From the NCBI GenBank assembly GCA_964020975.1, contig OZ026630.1, positions 24,768,739 to 24,832,738 on the forward strand: a DNA stretch of 64,000 nucleotides, written 5' to 3'. This document shows, piece by piece, positions 48,340 to 58,754 of this stretch; position 1 is the stretch's first letter; every line of letters starts with the position of its first letter. The stretch comes from Hermodice carunculata (Eukaryota; Annelida; Polychaeta; Eunicida; Amphinomidae). A model generated the notes under the pieces. That model worked only from the letters and a program-made list of their open reading frames with translations, did not search any database and was not told where the DNA came from. Made by a program: the position numbers and the translations under genes.

Positions 48340-48830
48340 GCACCTTCTTTGCAAATTTACAGTCTTTTTGAATGTCTTGGTTTTCAAATTTGGCAAACAT
48401 CGAAATGCTTGTCCACCCTGCTGTTTGTAGCATGTGTTCTATCGGTACATTTTTACATTTTGCCTTTGATATAGATGTAGCTCTTACTTTATGAGGCTTA
48501 TATTAAGCTACTTCAAGCCATGCCTTGCACATAACTATTCATATCCACCTGCTTATTGTACTTTTTGTGACTTTTTAGTGTAAGGCTGAATATAGCTTAT
48601 AAGTAATGTTGTGTCTGATTTTCTCAGTTCTTTAGTTCTCTCATTATATCCTCTCAATGTTTCACAAACGCATAGATCAGAATCAGCTTTAAAAGCCTTC
48701 AGTAAGCACGGTGTTGCTATATAACCTGGTCGACTTTGCTCTAAGTCGGTTATGCCAATATAAAATACATAGTGACAGGATCCTAATTTCATTTGAGCTA
48801 AATCTGATAAATTTAAAGTTTGCACTCACG
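48340..48830 (-). mobile_element. Tyrosine-recombinase fossil (DIRS-like or Crypton-like)
   Basis: Minus-strand text from 48,825 reads MQTLNLSDLAQMKLGSCHYV, SRPGYIATPCLLKAF, LCVCETLRGYNERTKEL and TTLLISYIQPYTKKS. Further on, about 48,490-48,360, the text resembles the C-terminal part of the same kind of enzyme (HMLQTAGWTSISMFAKF). These match the catalytic domain of eukaryotic tyrosine recombinases carried by DIRS-type retroelements and Cryptons. Which of the two cannot be told because no reverse transcriptase or other part is recognised nearby. It is broken, with a few breaks, and probably old. Confidence 0.55.
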
Positions 48831-49929
48831 CTGCTAAAACTAAAGCAAGCAACTTAATTAGTTTAAATGTAAGCTCGTTCTAAGAGAAATTCCGTATTGG
48901 TGACAAGCTTTTCGAAGTTTTTAAAACCACGTTTACATCCCCAGCGTCCTGATAAGGTGGAGCAGCGGTCTGGATGGCTGGCAACTTTGATCATGGTTGA
49001 ATTTTGATTAAAGGGAATTCGGTGCAGTCTCGAATGACATCATTGAAAATTGTTGTCTGCTTCTATTTTTCATGAGAGTTAGATGAATGTTCAGAACTTC
49101 TTTATAGTTGGTCATGTTCATGCCCACTTGTTATATTGGGACGGATTCGAAATTGGACCGAATTTCGATATCGATCTTGATACGTAATGTTCACTATTAT
49201 TGAAGTTGTAAACCGCTTTCATAACTTTGATGACAAAAGGATTATATCTCACTGGCTGTGAGTCATTCGTAGATACAGTTTGGGAAAGACCCAATTTATT
49301 TACAGTTGTTTTAATGTGATAAGCTTGCTTTTTAGTACAAAAGTTAGACCAATGTCGCATATAGCAGCTATATTGTTTGCGTGTTGCTGGCTTTCATGCC
49401 GCCATGATGATAGCAGAAGCCCATTCTGAAACGTTTGCGTTTCTGATATTCTCAACAATAATCGGGTACTCATGTTTCACGTGTAATGTATAAATAAAAT
49501 ATGTTTAAGCCCAAGTAGTGCAAGGTTACTTGGCGCCATTTTGTCTTCAATTGTTTGGAGAAAATAGGTTGACTATGTTATGACTATTAAACTGAGCATT
49601 TTTGTATTTAATATTCAAAGGTAACACAAGCAAAACGTGACATGATGGATGGAGCACTATTCTTGCACATGCACGTACATCCAGGGCTAAGGTCTTCATT
49701 ATCTCTGTGTACAATTGTTTTTCTAGGAATTCTTTCTTTTTTTCTTACTTACATTCTGTCGTCTTTCTTTCTGTCTTTACAGGCAAATTTGTCCGACATT
49801 TCATTTTAAAAGTATTACACATAGAAACTGCAAACCTAAGCTAATTAATGTTTTGAATCTTCAATATCATATTTACTTTAGTAGATGTGGCTCCGAGTGT
49901 ATATGAGTTCGATGAAATATCATTTTATT
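48831..49929. other. No gene recognised
   Basis: An 80-residue minus-strand frame (49118-49360) lies upstream of the recombinase fossil on the same strand but shows no recognisable domain. The rest is AT-rich and unclassified. Confidence 0.45.
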
Positions 49930-50560
49930 GGCCAAGGTTCACTTCAGGTAGAGGTCATCTCAAGGTCAAAGGTCATTTCTAGGTCAAAGGCCACTTCAAG
50001 GCCAGAAGCCACTTTCGATGGTGGCTTTCTTCTAGCCATAACTCGGTCAATTTTTTTTCCAATTTGGATCACGTTGGACTCACATTGTAGCTATTGTAAC
50101 ACTGCACATTTATGAAACTTACATGTGACCTCTAAGGGTTAAACTCAATGTCATTTGAACCTTTGAAAGTTTCATCCAGCCATAACTTGGGCAATTTCCA
50201 TCCAATTCGAATCATGTTGGACTCAATTTGTAGGTAATGCAACACTGCACATTTTTGTTGGAACATCTAACCTCTAAAGGGCAAAGGTCAAGGTCATTTG
50301 GCCCAATGAAGTTTCATCTTGCCATAACTTGGTCAATTTTCATCTGATTTGGTTCATGTTGGGCTTAACTGTGGGGATTGTAACACTGTACATTTTTGCA
50401 ATTACATGTGACCAGTCAAGGTCAAGGTCATTAGGACTTTGAAATTTTCGTCCAGCCATAAGCTTAATGGAATGTGAATTGTGAAAGGACAAAAGTTGTA
50501 GCATTTAATATTTACAACTTATGAAAGCACACAGACAGATTTGCTTCGAAGCAAACTTTT
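49930..50560. repeat. Degenerate tandem repeat, about 140-bp period, four units
   Basis: The anchor word gccataac/gccataag occurs at 50035, 50179, 50321 and 50455 (steps 144, 142 and 134). Between anchors the same order repeats: ggtcaatttNcatcc, gatttggatcatgttgga, gtaacactgcacatttt, tgtgacctctaaaggg and aaggtcatttgaacctttga. Units are well diverged. No coding capacity is seen. It is probably a satellite-like or non-autonomous repeat. Confidence 0.75.
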
Positions 50561-51229
50561 TTTCTAGTTCACAGACTTGTACTTGCAGTTAGTAATGCTT
50601 TACACCGGGAAAAAGGCTCTGTGCCTAGCTTACTTTAATTAGAGTGTAGTACACATTCTTGATAGCAATTTCAGAAACTTCGCCTCAAGATTTACACATT
50701 CGCGTTATGCGAACATGTTTGACACTTCTTGTGTTAATAATGAGAAACCGCGGCTCCATTGCTTCATGACGATACGATGAGCACGAACTGCTGCTCATCT
50801 TAAAAGAGAGTTTAACGGGTGTTTAATAGAGTGCATTGAACTATTTTCTAAACTGCAGATTCCCCATGTGTTAATGCGACCAGTCTATCGTGTGCGATTC
50901 ACTCAGCGGCATCATAAACTTTTGATGTCTATTTTTATTTCGCATTAGACTCATTCCTCTCCGGTGTTTGCCATGTTTAACTTAAACTGATTTACACTTT
51001 GACGCTATGCACCTGCTGACGGTGCCTTCTGAACTGATTTGATATGGAAGAAAAACAAGCATGTAATTCTACTTTGTGCTTCACAAAATTATTCAGAACT
51101 GACATTAAATGTAATTGGCCACATTTGTGCCTAGAATATCCAAAACTACCATGCCATATAATGAAATGTTTAACAATATCAGATTATGCAAAATTGATGT
51201 TATAAACGAGCATTATGTGTGCAATGTCC
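50561..51229. other. No gene recognised
   Basis: Unique-looking AT-rich sequence. Nothing could be classified. Confidence 0.5.
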
Positions 51230-51660
51230 TCTTCTTGTTCCAGTTTTACACACAAAGGGTTAAAGAAACCTCCTTATTATCGACTGATTTCGTATCTGTA
51301 TAAGGGTAATAGGAGACGGAATATATTGTTAATATTGCCATTAACACTTCGCCATATAATTTGCCTTGCGTGAAGTATTCATGAAAGATTTGTCGCCATA
51401 TAATTTGCCTTGCGCTGAAGTATTCATAAAAGATTTGTTTTTATATTGCCACTTAGAGCCATCAAGATCCCTCAGAGAAAAGTACCATTCCTTATCGTTT
51501 GATTGCATACTTGTGTAACGGTAATAGGAAACGGAATATTGTTTATAACCCTTCGTCATATAATTTAACTTGCGTTGCAGTATTCCTGCCAGAAAAAATG
51601 ATTTTATATTGCCATTTAGAACCATTGGGATTCCATAGAGAAAAGTACAGTTGCTTCTGG
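51230..51660. repeat. Two-copy tandem duplication, about 215-bp period
   Basis: The phrase ggtaataggagacggaatat at 51305 recurs as ggtaataggaaacggaatat at 51520. Before and after it, the words cgccatataatttgcc...gtattc and atattgccatttagaacc also repeat. A partial extra unit (tcgccatataatttgcc) is inserted near 51392. Confidence 0.6.
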
Positions 51661-52267
51661 GATGTTGGTTCTTTTAGCCTTTCTCTTTGGTACAGGACCT
51701 GCATTAACATGATTGTTTTTGTGTGTGCAACACAAGCCACTGATTGATATGTCACATAAAGATGTATATTAGCAACTTATGCGGAAAATATTTTCACTAG
51801 CTGTCTTAGAATGACGTCTTTATTTGTCATTGCTTAAAACATATTCAAGACTTAACATTTGTATTGCATCTAATTAGCATAATTTAAATTTTACGATGTT
51901 AGTTAAATATTCAATGCATGCGTATTGAACAATGATATATATGTAGCAGTTAAAATGGGATCTGTGACATTTATACTTTTGAAGACTTTCAAGTTACAAT
52001 TTCGATTGGACCAAATTTGCATATTTTTAAACAATCTTTTTCCATCTATAAGTGGCAATTTCACCACATTTCATGATTGTGACATTTATAGTTTCCTGGA
52101 AAAGCAAAAGGGGTAGTAAGGAGAAAGGGGAAGGAAAGGAAGGAAGGAAATGGAGGAGGAAGGAAGACAGTTGGAAAGAATGAATGAAAACAGAGTATCC
52201 TTGTGTAAGCAGAGATACGGCCGCGCCTAGCAGCATGCATTATGCATCTATCGCCGTTGCCATCTGA

Positions 52268-52371
52268 GAAAGGCACAGATGGCAAGGGCACAGTGAAAGG
52301 CACAGATGGCAAGGGCACAGTGAAAGGCACAGATGGCAAGGGCACAGTGAAAGGTACAGATGGCAACCCTG
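52268..52371. repeat. 27-bp minisatellite, about 3.7 units
   Basis: Units start at 52268, 52295, 52322 and 52349 with the core ggcacagatggcaagggca. The first three are identical or nearly so, which indicates recent expansion. Confidence 0.85.
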
Positions 52372-52489
52372 TGGATTGGCCTGCTAGGGTGGGCGGGCCT
52401 TAGTCGGGTTGTTGCCCTCGCCTTCAGTCGCCTCCAATGTTACAAGCAACTGAAATATACATCTTTCATACCTTTACAAGTATTCTCGA

Positions 52490-53215
52490 CAGAAGTGTCA
52501 ACTTCAATTCATAGTTTTTGTGCTATAGACGCAACTGACGAAGTAAAAACCAAAGTTCTGAAATTTTTATTTATGCTAAGCACACTCGGAACATTTAACC
52601 CTTTCAGTGCCAAATTTGGGACTGAGTCAACAGCTTTTCTCGGTGCGCATTGGGCGGAATGCGCCCCGAAAAAAACTGTTGACCTGGGGTATTCTCGGTG
52701 GAACTATAGACATACTGGTACTTGAATGAAAGGTCTTTTTAAGAGGAATACAAATCTGGGATCCTAATGAACATTTACACTTGTCCGACCTTAGTAGAGC
52801 GACTTTAGACGTGATTGGTACTGAAAATTTTAAATATTGAATATCTTTACAACCAACTGTACATGGAGGTGTCAACCCACCGGTTTTCACGGGTTTCTAC
52901 CAGAAGCGCAACTTATGAAATGAAACTGCAAGTTCTAAAATTTCAATACATGCTAATGACGCACACTAGGAAAATTTAAATGTTGAACTTTTCAACAGTA
53001 TTATGGTTTGATGTATAAATCCAACTTCCATTCACTGGTTTGTGCTACAGACATTTTCAGGGAAAAGAAAATGAATTTGCAAGAACCTAAATTTAACCTA
53101 ATTAGGCATATTCTGAATTTTAATGTTGAATATCTTCAAAGGAGTTCTGGATATAGGTGTCAATCCAACTTCAGTTCATTGGTTTGTGATATAGGTGCAT
53201 CCATTTAAAAATGAA
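52490..53215. repeat. Degenerate repeats of roughly 150 bp
   Basis: A block of the form gtgtcaaYccaacttcagttc...ttggtttgtgctatag...aaatgaa...gcaagttct recurs near 52495, 52869, 53018 and 53156. The last three are spaced about 140-150 bp apart. An unrelated hairpin lies between the first and second. Confidence 0.55.
52626..52683. repeat. Inverted repeat (hairpin) with arms of about 26 bp
   Basis: gtcaacag...ttttctcgg...tgcgcatt is mirrored by aatgcgcc...ccgaaaaa...ctgttgac around a gggcgg loop. A few mismatches are present. It is GC-richer than its surroundings. Confidence 0.65.
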
Positions 53216-53397
53216 ATTGCAGAATCTTAATATATGCTATTTAGGACACAATGAAGATTAAATTGCTTGGCCATTTCAAATCTTTCGGGGATGAAGGGGC
53301 CAGTGAAATCTTAATTTAAAGTATATTTGACCATCATTTGAAAAAAGCTTAACATTTTAAATTTCTTCAAATTATCCACGTACACAGATCAATTTGC

Positions 53398-53607
53398 TCA
53401 CAAACATATCATATACTCTAGGTTATATTTGTATTTGTACAGATCATTTGTTGCGTTCTCAAATATCGCTCTATTACTACAAACATCATACGGCAATTTA
53501 AATCGATCTGTAAAAGAACCAATATAACAAGACATTTTTTCAGTCGTGTGAACTATGTGGCCATCATTTTTACATACACAGTATAATCCTACAATTTTTT
53601 TTTTCAA
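53398..53607 (-). other. Unrecognised 69-residue open frame
   Basis: It reads KKKIVGLYCVCKNDGHIVHT, SCYIGSFTDRFKLPYDVC and so on. The composition is more protein-like than most short frames here, with five cysteines. It has no recognised motif, splice site or neighbour that supports a function. It lies just beyond the 3' end of the LINE at 53.8-56.3 kb and on the same strand, so it may be a relic of another element. Confidence 0.2.
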
Positions 53608-53769
53608 ACTGCAATCATTCGTTTACTACCAGTTGCCTGATCCTTTGCGTGGCCATTCAGGTCGCGCTACACGCTGGCAAAACATACAGTAAGGCACCCT
53701 GACTCTATACATAGTGCATGTACTAAAGTGTTTAAGTATTTAGTATCATACATTCATGGTGTAAAATAG

Positions 53770-56290
53770 CCATATTTTATTTATTCATTTAAGAATCTAC
53801 CACTTTACACCGGGGGCACCAACGAGCAGGGCAGAACTCGTGGTGCGTCTGAAACACAGAATTTTCACAGTTTGCATAAAACGCATATTGTAAAGTTAAA
53901 AAGACACCCATTCACAAACAAGTGTCACGTGGAGCGTCACTGCTTGCGCCCGTATTCAATATACATAAAAACATGTCTACATACATGTCTATTTACAGCA
54001 ACTATTTACAACGTACAAAAATAAATAACTTCACATATGATTCCTGCCATGAACTATACAGTTTGGTCAGACTGGGGGTCACTGTTTGACTGCCTCCTAA
54101 AGTGCCAAGCTTTAGCTAAAAAATCTTTAGAGATACGATCAAAAGCGTCGCCAATCTCAGGGCCAAATTCGTAGAGATGCTCACCAAGAAGCCATCAAAT
54201 TTTATTATTCAAGAAAGAGGCCGAAAAACGTTGCCAAACATGGTCAAAATATTGCTTTCTGCACTCTCTTTCTAAACATACATACATTTCTGATCGTATT
54301 TGATTGAGTGCTGGACATAAAAATAAAAAGTGGGGTAAATCTTCCTCAGCACTGTTGCACGAAACACATTTACCATCAGAAATATTCCATCTTTTCAAAT
54401 CTTCACCTAAACCCAAAAATCCTGTTCTGGCCAGAAATTTCAATATTATTATTATCAAAATTATCTACACTAAATAAATATTTCTCACCGAAAGTAGACC
54501 GTTTAATCATTTGGTACCAATTAAGCGACCTTTTCGCATCAATTTCCTGAAAAAAAAATGTAATTTATACTCTCCGATGGATAATTTTACAAAACGACGT
54601 AACCAATTTGGATTTGTCGATCGGAAAACATGGTCCATACATACATTATTAAACGTTTTTCTCATTTCATCCACATACGGCCATGCATCAGGAGCGTTTC
54701 CACTATTAGGCTCAAACAAAGAATCAAAGATTTGTTTACACAGCCTTGTGTCCGGCAAATCAAATTTCATCCTGTGGAAGTACTTAACTCTGATGTGTTC
54801 CAAATAAACATTGAAAGGCAACCACCCCAGCTCACCTATGGTTGCGGCCACTGAAGGTGAAGAGTTAACCTGCAAAATGGCTTTAGCCATTGCATATTGT
54901 AATGATTTTACAAACGCATCAGATTCTTTCGTGTTACACACCCAAACTGCAGCACCATGTGAAATAGACGGCAAGATAATGCTCTTCCATATAGTATTAC
55001 CAAAACTTACACGGTTTACATTTTGATGGGATGAAAGTATGCTACTTAAATATCCTCTCAAACGTGTCCCCTTGGGAACGAGCAGTTCTTTTACATGTGG
55101 TGAGTCTTTCAGAGAGCTTGAAACAACAATGCCTAAGTACTTATATGTTTTACATTCGGAAATAAAGTTATCACCCAACATCCATTTTTTGTTTAAATCT
55201 ATTCTTTTACCTACAACCATGACTTTAGATTTAGAGCAGTTGAAAGTCATATTCCATTTTGAAACAAAAACTTGGGCAATATTTAGCATACAGTTCAGTT
55301 GATCTTCATTTTCAGCCAAAAATGCTATGTCGTCGGCATATAAGAGACAAGGAATTTGTAGAATTTCTAAAAGGTATACCAACATTTCCTTCCTTTACCA
55401 GATCAATCAAATCGAGCATTACAAGGGAGAACAATGTGGGGGAGAGGATGCATCCTTGCTTAACTCCATTTAGCGTCTTGAACCACGAACTCTCAAAAGC
55501 ACCGAATATAACTTTGTTTTCAACCTTATCATAAAGACCCTTAATGAGACGCCATGCTTTTCCCTGAATTCCCTTTTCCCATAGAAGTAGAAAGAGTCTT
55601 TCCCTATTTACGGTATCGAAAGCTTTAGATATGTCCAAAAATGAGATCCAAGTTTTCAATTTTTGTCTTTTCCGTAAATTGCAAATTCCTTTTAAAATAA
55701 ATACTTGATCCTCCAGTCTTCGATGCTTCCTATAAGCTCCATGCATCTCCCCTAATATGTTCTCCTGTTCTAAATACCTCATAAATTGATTTTCGACTAT
55801 CAAAGTTAATACTTTATACATATTGGATGTGACAGTAATTCCACGATATTTTGACAACATTTCTTTAGATCCTTCTTTGTGGATCGGTTTTATGTACCCT
55901 TGAAACCATTGATCTGGATAAACTTCTAGTGTCTTACACATGTTAAACATATCAGCCAGAGAAGTAATCAAAGCTGTACCACCTTTCTTCAGAAATTCAT
56001 TGGGTATATGTTCTACCCCACAGGCCTTGCCATTCTTCAATTTCGAAACTGCTTCCTTAACATTATCAAAATGGATTTCAATGCTGTTCAAGCCTGTAGT
56101 ATCACCATGAAGTAGTTTTGCATCTACATCATAGCATAAGGTAACATGGAATGCAATATCACATACCTGGCAAACGTCCAGGGCAAATTCAACGTCAGTG
56201 AAGTAATCAGTGTTGACAGTAATAGTACGGGTTGTCAGTGAAGTGGTCTCAAGGCATCTGCACCCCCAGTCATGCGCTCCTGCCGTTTTG
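53770..56290 (-). mobile_element. 5'-truncated LINE with reverse transcriptase and zinc knuckle
   Basis: Read from right to left. VSKLKNGKACGVEHIPNEFL (about 56,050-55,990) is followed by FQGYIKPIHKEG, YRGITVTSNMYKVL and WISFLDISKAFDTVNRERL. Then come FKTLNGVKQGCILSPTLF and the active site LLYADDIAFLAENEDQL at about 55,340-55,290. The thumb reads CKTYKYLGIVVSSSLKDS, and a knuckle CVSCNSAEEDLPHFLFLC lies at about 54,390-54,340. The ORF ends at a stop at 54054-54056, followed by a 3' UTR to about 53,770. Frame changes occur near 55,380 and between 54,510 and 54,460. RT residues are well kept, so it is fairly young. The endonuclease half is absent. Confidence 0.8.
54507..55385 (-). pseudogene. 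LINE reverse transcriptase, active-site to thumb part
   Basis: A 292-residue open stretch beginning at the YADD segment. It contains LLYADDIAFLAENEDQL, KWNMTFNCSKSKVMVVGKR, YKYLGIVVSSSLKDSPHV and long C-terminal text to FFFRKLMRKGRLIG. It is one frame away from the preceding RT palm (55312-56388) because of a frame change near 55,380. It would need that upstream half for activity, so it is a pseudogene part. Confidence 0.75.
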
Positions 56291-56388
56291 GTACAGGCCG
56301 GCCGTGACGTCACCAGAAAACCCCCACCAGCATGATCAGGGAGCAGTCTGTTTTTTATCGCTGGTACAACATTCCCGACCGTTTTCAA
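55312..56388 (-). pseudogene. LINE reverse transcriptase, fingers and palm part
   Basis: It is a 358-residue open stretch. Recognisable RT begins near residue 110 (IEIHFDNVKEAVSKLKNG) and includes YRGITVTSN, FLDISKAFDTVN and NGVKQGCILSPTLF. The first 60 or so residues (56388-56240) do not look like LINE protein and include GC-richer text. They are probably flanking DNA read in frame by chance, which would place the 5' truncation near 56,240. Confidence 0.7.
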
Positions 56389-56390
56389 AA

Positions 56391-56936
56391 AGATGTCACT
56401 GTTTTAGAATTTTGAAATAGAATGCCGCCAAAAAGTTACCCAAATAAGTTCACCCAGAGTTTGAAGGCATTTTAGTGTTGCAACCTGATGCAGACCTTAA
56501 ATAAAGGTGGCAAAAAAGAAGGTAAGAGTTAGCATATGTCCCATGACATGCACATTTCATTCTTGTGCACATGTATGGTTATGAACACATGTAATAAAAA
56601 GTGATAATAGCACATCTACAAAAATACCAAAGCCACAGCATTTCATATGGACACATGAACTTTTCTGCAACCCATCACACACAACCATTTCCAGCATTCT
56701 CTGTCAATGATCAATCTGTGAAAATAAAAATGTTACACAGCATGTGTTAAACCAATTCCCAGTAAATATAGAGAATATGAGAAAATATGACAAGTACACA
56801 TTATAACACAATTCCAGTCAGATGATATCCGACACATACCATAGTGATTTCGAGCCAGAAAAATTATCAGTCAGATTTAATCCGACTCATAGCATAAATT
56901 AGATGTCCAAATAAATACAAATATCAAAGTAATCAA
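56391..56936. other. 3' flank of the Ty3/gypsy element, ends not defined
   Basis: No gene seen. A 3' terminal repeat of the minus-strand gypsy element would be expected between here and about 57.2 kb, but the partner repeat lies outside the window so its borders cannot be set by comparison. Confidence 0.35.
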
Positions 56937-57200
56937 AGATTCAGAACAAATCCAACCCAGTGATACTTTGCCAGTTAGGCACAAGTTACCAAAGAGTCAG
57001 AACAAATCCGACCCAGTGACACTTTGCCAGTTAAGCACAAGTTACCAAAGAGTCAGAACACATCCGACCCAGTGACACTTTGCCGGGTAAGCACAAGTTA
57101 CCAAAGAGTCAGAACACATCCGACCCAGTGACACTTTGCAGGGTAAGCACAAGTTACCAAAGAGTCAGAACACATCCAACCCAATGACACTTGACCAGTA
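56937..57200. repeat. 56-bp tandem repeat, about 4.7 units
   Basis: Units start at 56937, 56993, 57049, 57105 and 57161 (the last partial). The core is agagtcagaacacatccgac, then ccagtgacactttgcc and aagcacaagttaccaa. Units 2-4 differ at only a few sites, so the array expanded recently. It sits just downstream of the TatD ORF in the 3' region of the gypsy element. Confidence 0.9.
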
Positions 57201-57287
57201 CAGGGGAAAATAGCCTAATTTACAGCTTATAAAAGCTCTTTGCAACCCCTCTTGTCATGTTGCATACGAATGACAGAGGACCATTCT

Positions 57288-58754
57288 TCACAATCGCCAC
57301 CGCCTTTGCTGCTTCCAATAACATTCCTGGATTGGAATATCTGGCTCTATGCTTGAAAACTTCTGGCACTTGATAAGGCGCATCTGTCTCCAGTACCAGT
57401 CTTTGGAGGGAATTTGCCGGATCACTTTGTCATTATTGAGGACGCCCCTGGCTGTAACCCCAAAAATACTGTTCGGGAAAGCAGTAAGAATTTCCTCATA
57501 CAGATCCATGTCCCCTGAGAAGCAATGCATGTGTACTGCTTGGCTGGGAGACAAGGTCCTCTTCATGATCTGCAGGCACCTCCTTGCAGCATCTTGTTCC
57601 TCAATCCCGGTATCCCGGCTGTGTATCACAACCGGAACTCTAAACTTAGCGGCGAGTGGCAGACATCGCTCGAGAGCCCATTGCTGCTTGATGATTGTCT
57701 CCTCCGTTAGCCCCGTCACGGTAAAGTCGAGCCCAACTTCTCCAAAACCAACCACCTTTGGCATAGCCAGCAGACCCTCCAGCCTCTTGATGGTCTCCAA
57801 GATCTCTCCCCTGTCATGCTGTCCCAAAAATCTAGGGTGCATCCCAATACAAAAATAAATCCGTGGATCAGCCCCCAGCTCTTGTATCTTTTCAGGAGTC
57901 TTCCACATATTCTCGAACACCTGATTGGACACCATGAATTCCAGAGTAAAATCTTCAATGGAAACAGGCTGGTAAGCCAGCACTTGGGCCAACCCACCTA
58001 CCTCCAGCCTGAAGAACATCTCCCCAACATGGCAGTGGGCATCAATCACCCTATACTGGTTATTATAAGCTCTTACCACCCGTCTCACATCCTTTTCCTC
58101 TTCTATCTTTAGACTATGGGCATACAGCTCCGTATTCCTGATCTCCTCTGCATCTTCGCTGGACAAAGTGCTGACAATGGACGCCAGCACCCTCCAATGT
58201 AGTAGGGCAGGAATGCAGTTTGGTGGAGCCACAGTGATCCTGGCGGGAACCACACCCCCCAGTACTCTGTGCCCAAAATCAAGGAAGAGCATCTCCTCCA
58301 CTTCCGTTACAGCATTTTCCTCAGCATGCAGTTTGTTGTCAAGCATAGTTTGAAGGAGGTCTTGTACGGAAGCTAAACCTAACTTCTGCATGATTGTGGC
58401 CAGCAGATCAGCCATTAGTGAGGACCACTTCCCAAGATGCTCTTCAGAGAAACTGGCATTCTTACCCTCAGCATGTTGTTTATGGTGCTCCAGAATACCA
58501 GTCACCTGGGCCGCTTGATAATTACAACTCCAGCAGGCAGTCTGACGGGAAACATAAAATGGCAAATGGCTGCGCAGCACATGACGTTTAACATGAGAAG
58601 AGCCTTGACAACAGACAGGACAAGGATGTAGCCGTCTCCTCTTCGATTTCTGTTGAACTTCAACCTGAAGTTTACCTTCCACCTCCTGGACACTCCTCTT
58701 TAGATTGGACTTGGCTGCCTGAAAAAGACTGTTTTCCAGGATAAACTTCGCCAT
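57288..58754 (-). CDS. Zinc-finger and TatD-type nuclease ORF of the gypsy element (fossil)
   Basis: The ORF has a basic, helical N terminus. Two C-x2-C...H...H segments follow: CPVC at residue 45 with later histidines, and CWSC at 74 with H90-H94. They suggest DNA- or RNA-binding zinc fingers. After a spacer comes a TatD-family metal-dependent hydrolase: VIDAHCH at 236-242, IGMHP near 303, GFGEVGLDF at 336-344, VVIHSRD near 375 and HMHCFSG at 408-414. These residues bind the two metals in TatD enzymes, which act as 3'-5' exonucleases or endonucleases on DNA in known cases. The ORF follows integrase on the same strand, 284 bases after it, where env or accessory genes lie in other gypsy elements. 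The copy is a broken fossil. Its role in the element is unknown. Confidence 0.8.
   Translation of the reverse strand: MAKFILENSLFQAAKSNLKRSVQEVEGKLQVEVQQKSKRRRLHPCPVCCQGSSHVKRHVLRSHLPFYVSRQTACWSCNYQAAQVTGILEHHKQHAEGKNASFSEEHLGKWSSLMADLLATIMQKLGLASVQDLLQTMLDNKLHAEENAVTEVEEMLFLDFGHRVLGGVVPARITVAPPNCIPALLHWRVLASIVSTLSSEDAEEIRNTELYAHSLKIEEEKDVRRVVRAYNNQYRVIDAHCHVGEMFFRLEVGGLAQVLAYQPVSIEDFTLEFMVSNQVFENMWKTPEKIQELGADPRIYFCIGMHPRFLGQHDRGEILETIKRLEGLLAMPKVVGFGEVGLDFTVTGLTEETIIKQQWALERCLPLAAKFRVPVVIHSRDTGIEEQDAARRCLQIMKRTLSPSQAVHMHCFSGDMDLYEEILTAFPNSIFGVTARGVLNNDKVIRQIPSKDWYWRQMRLIKCQKFSSIEPDIPIQECYWKQQRRWRL

Noticed and set aside
50000-50560. Possible nuclear-receptor-like response elements (repeated aggtca words)
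   Set aside because: The words recur because of the 140-bp tandem repeat; there is no promoter or gene nearby to make regulation plausible.
52360-52725. A 121-residue plus-strand open frame
   Set aside because: It runs through the minisatellite edge, a degenerate repeat unit and a hairpin; no protein-level motif was seen.
57349-58631. Several plus-strand frames opposite the TatD ORF
   Set aside because: They are antisense shadows of the well-supported minus-strand nuclease ORF.
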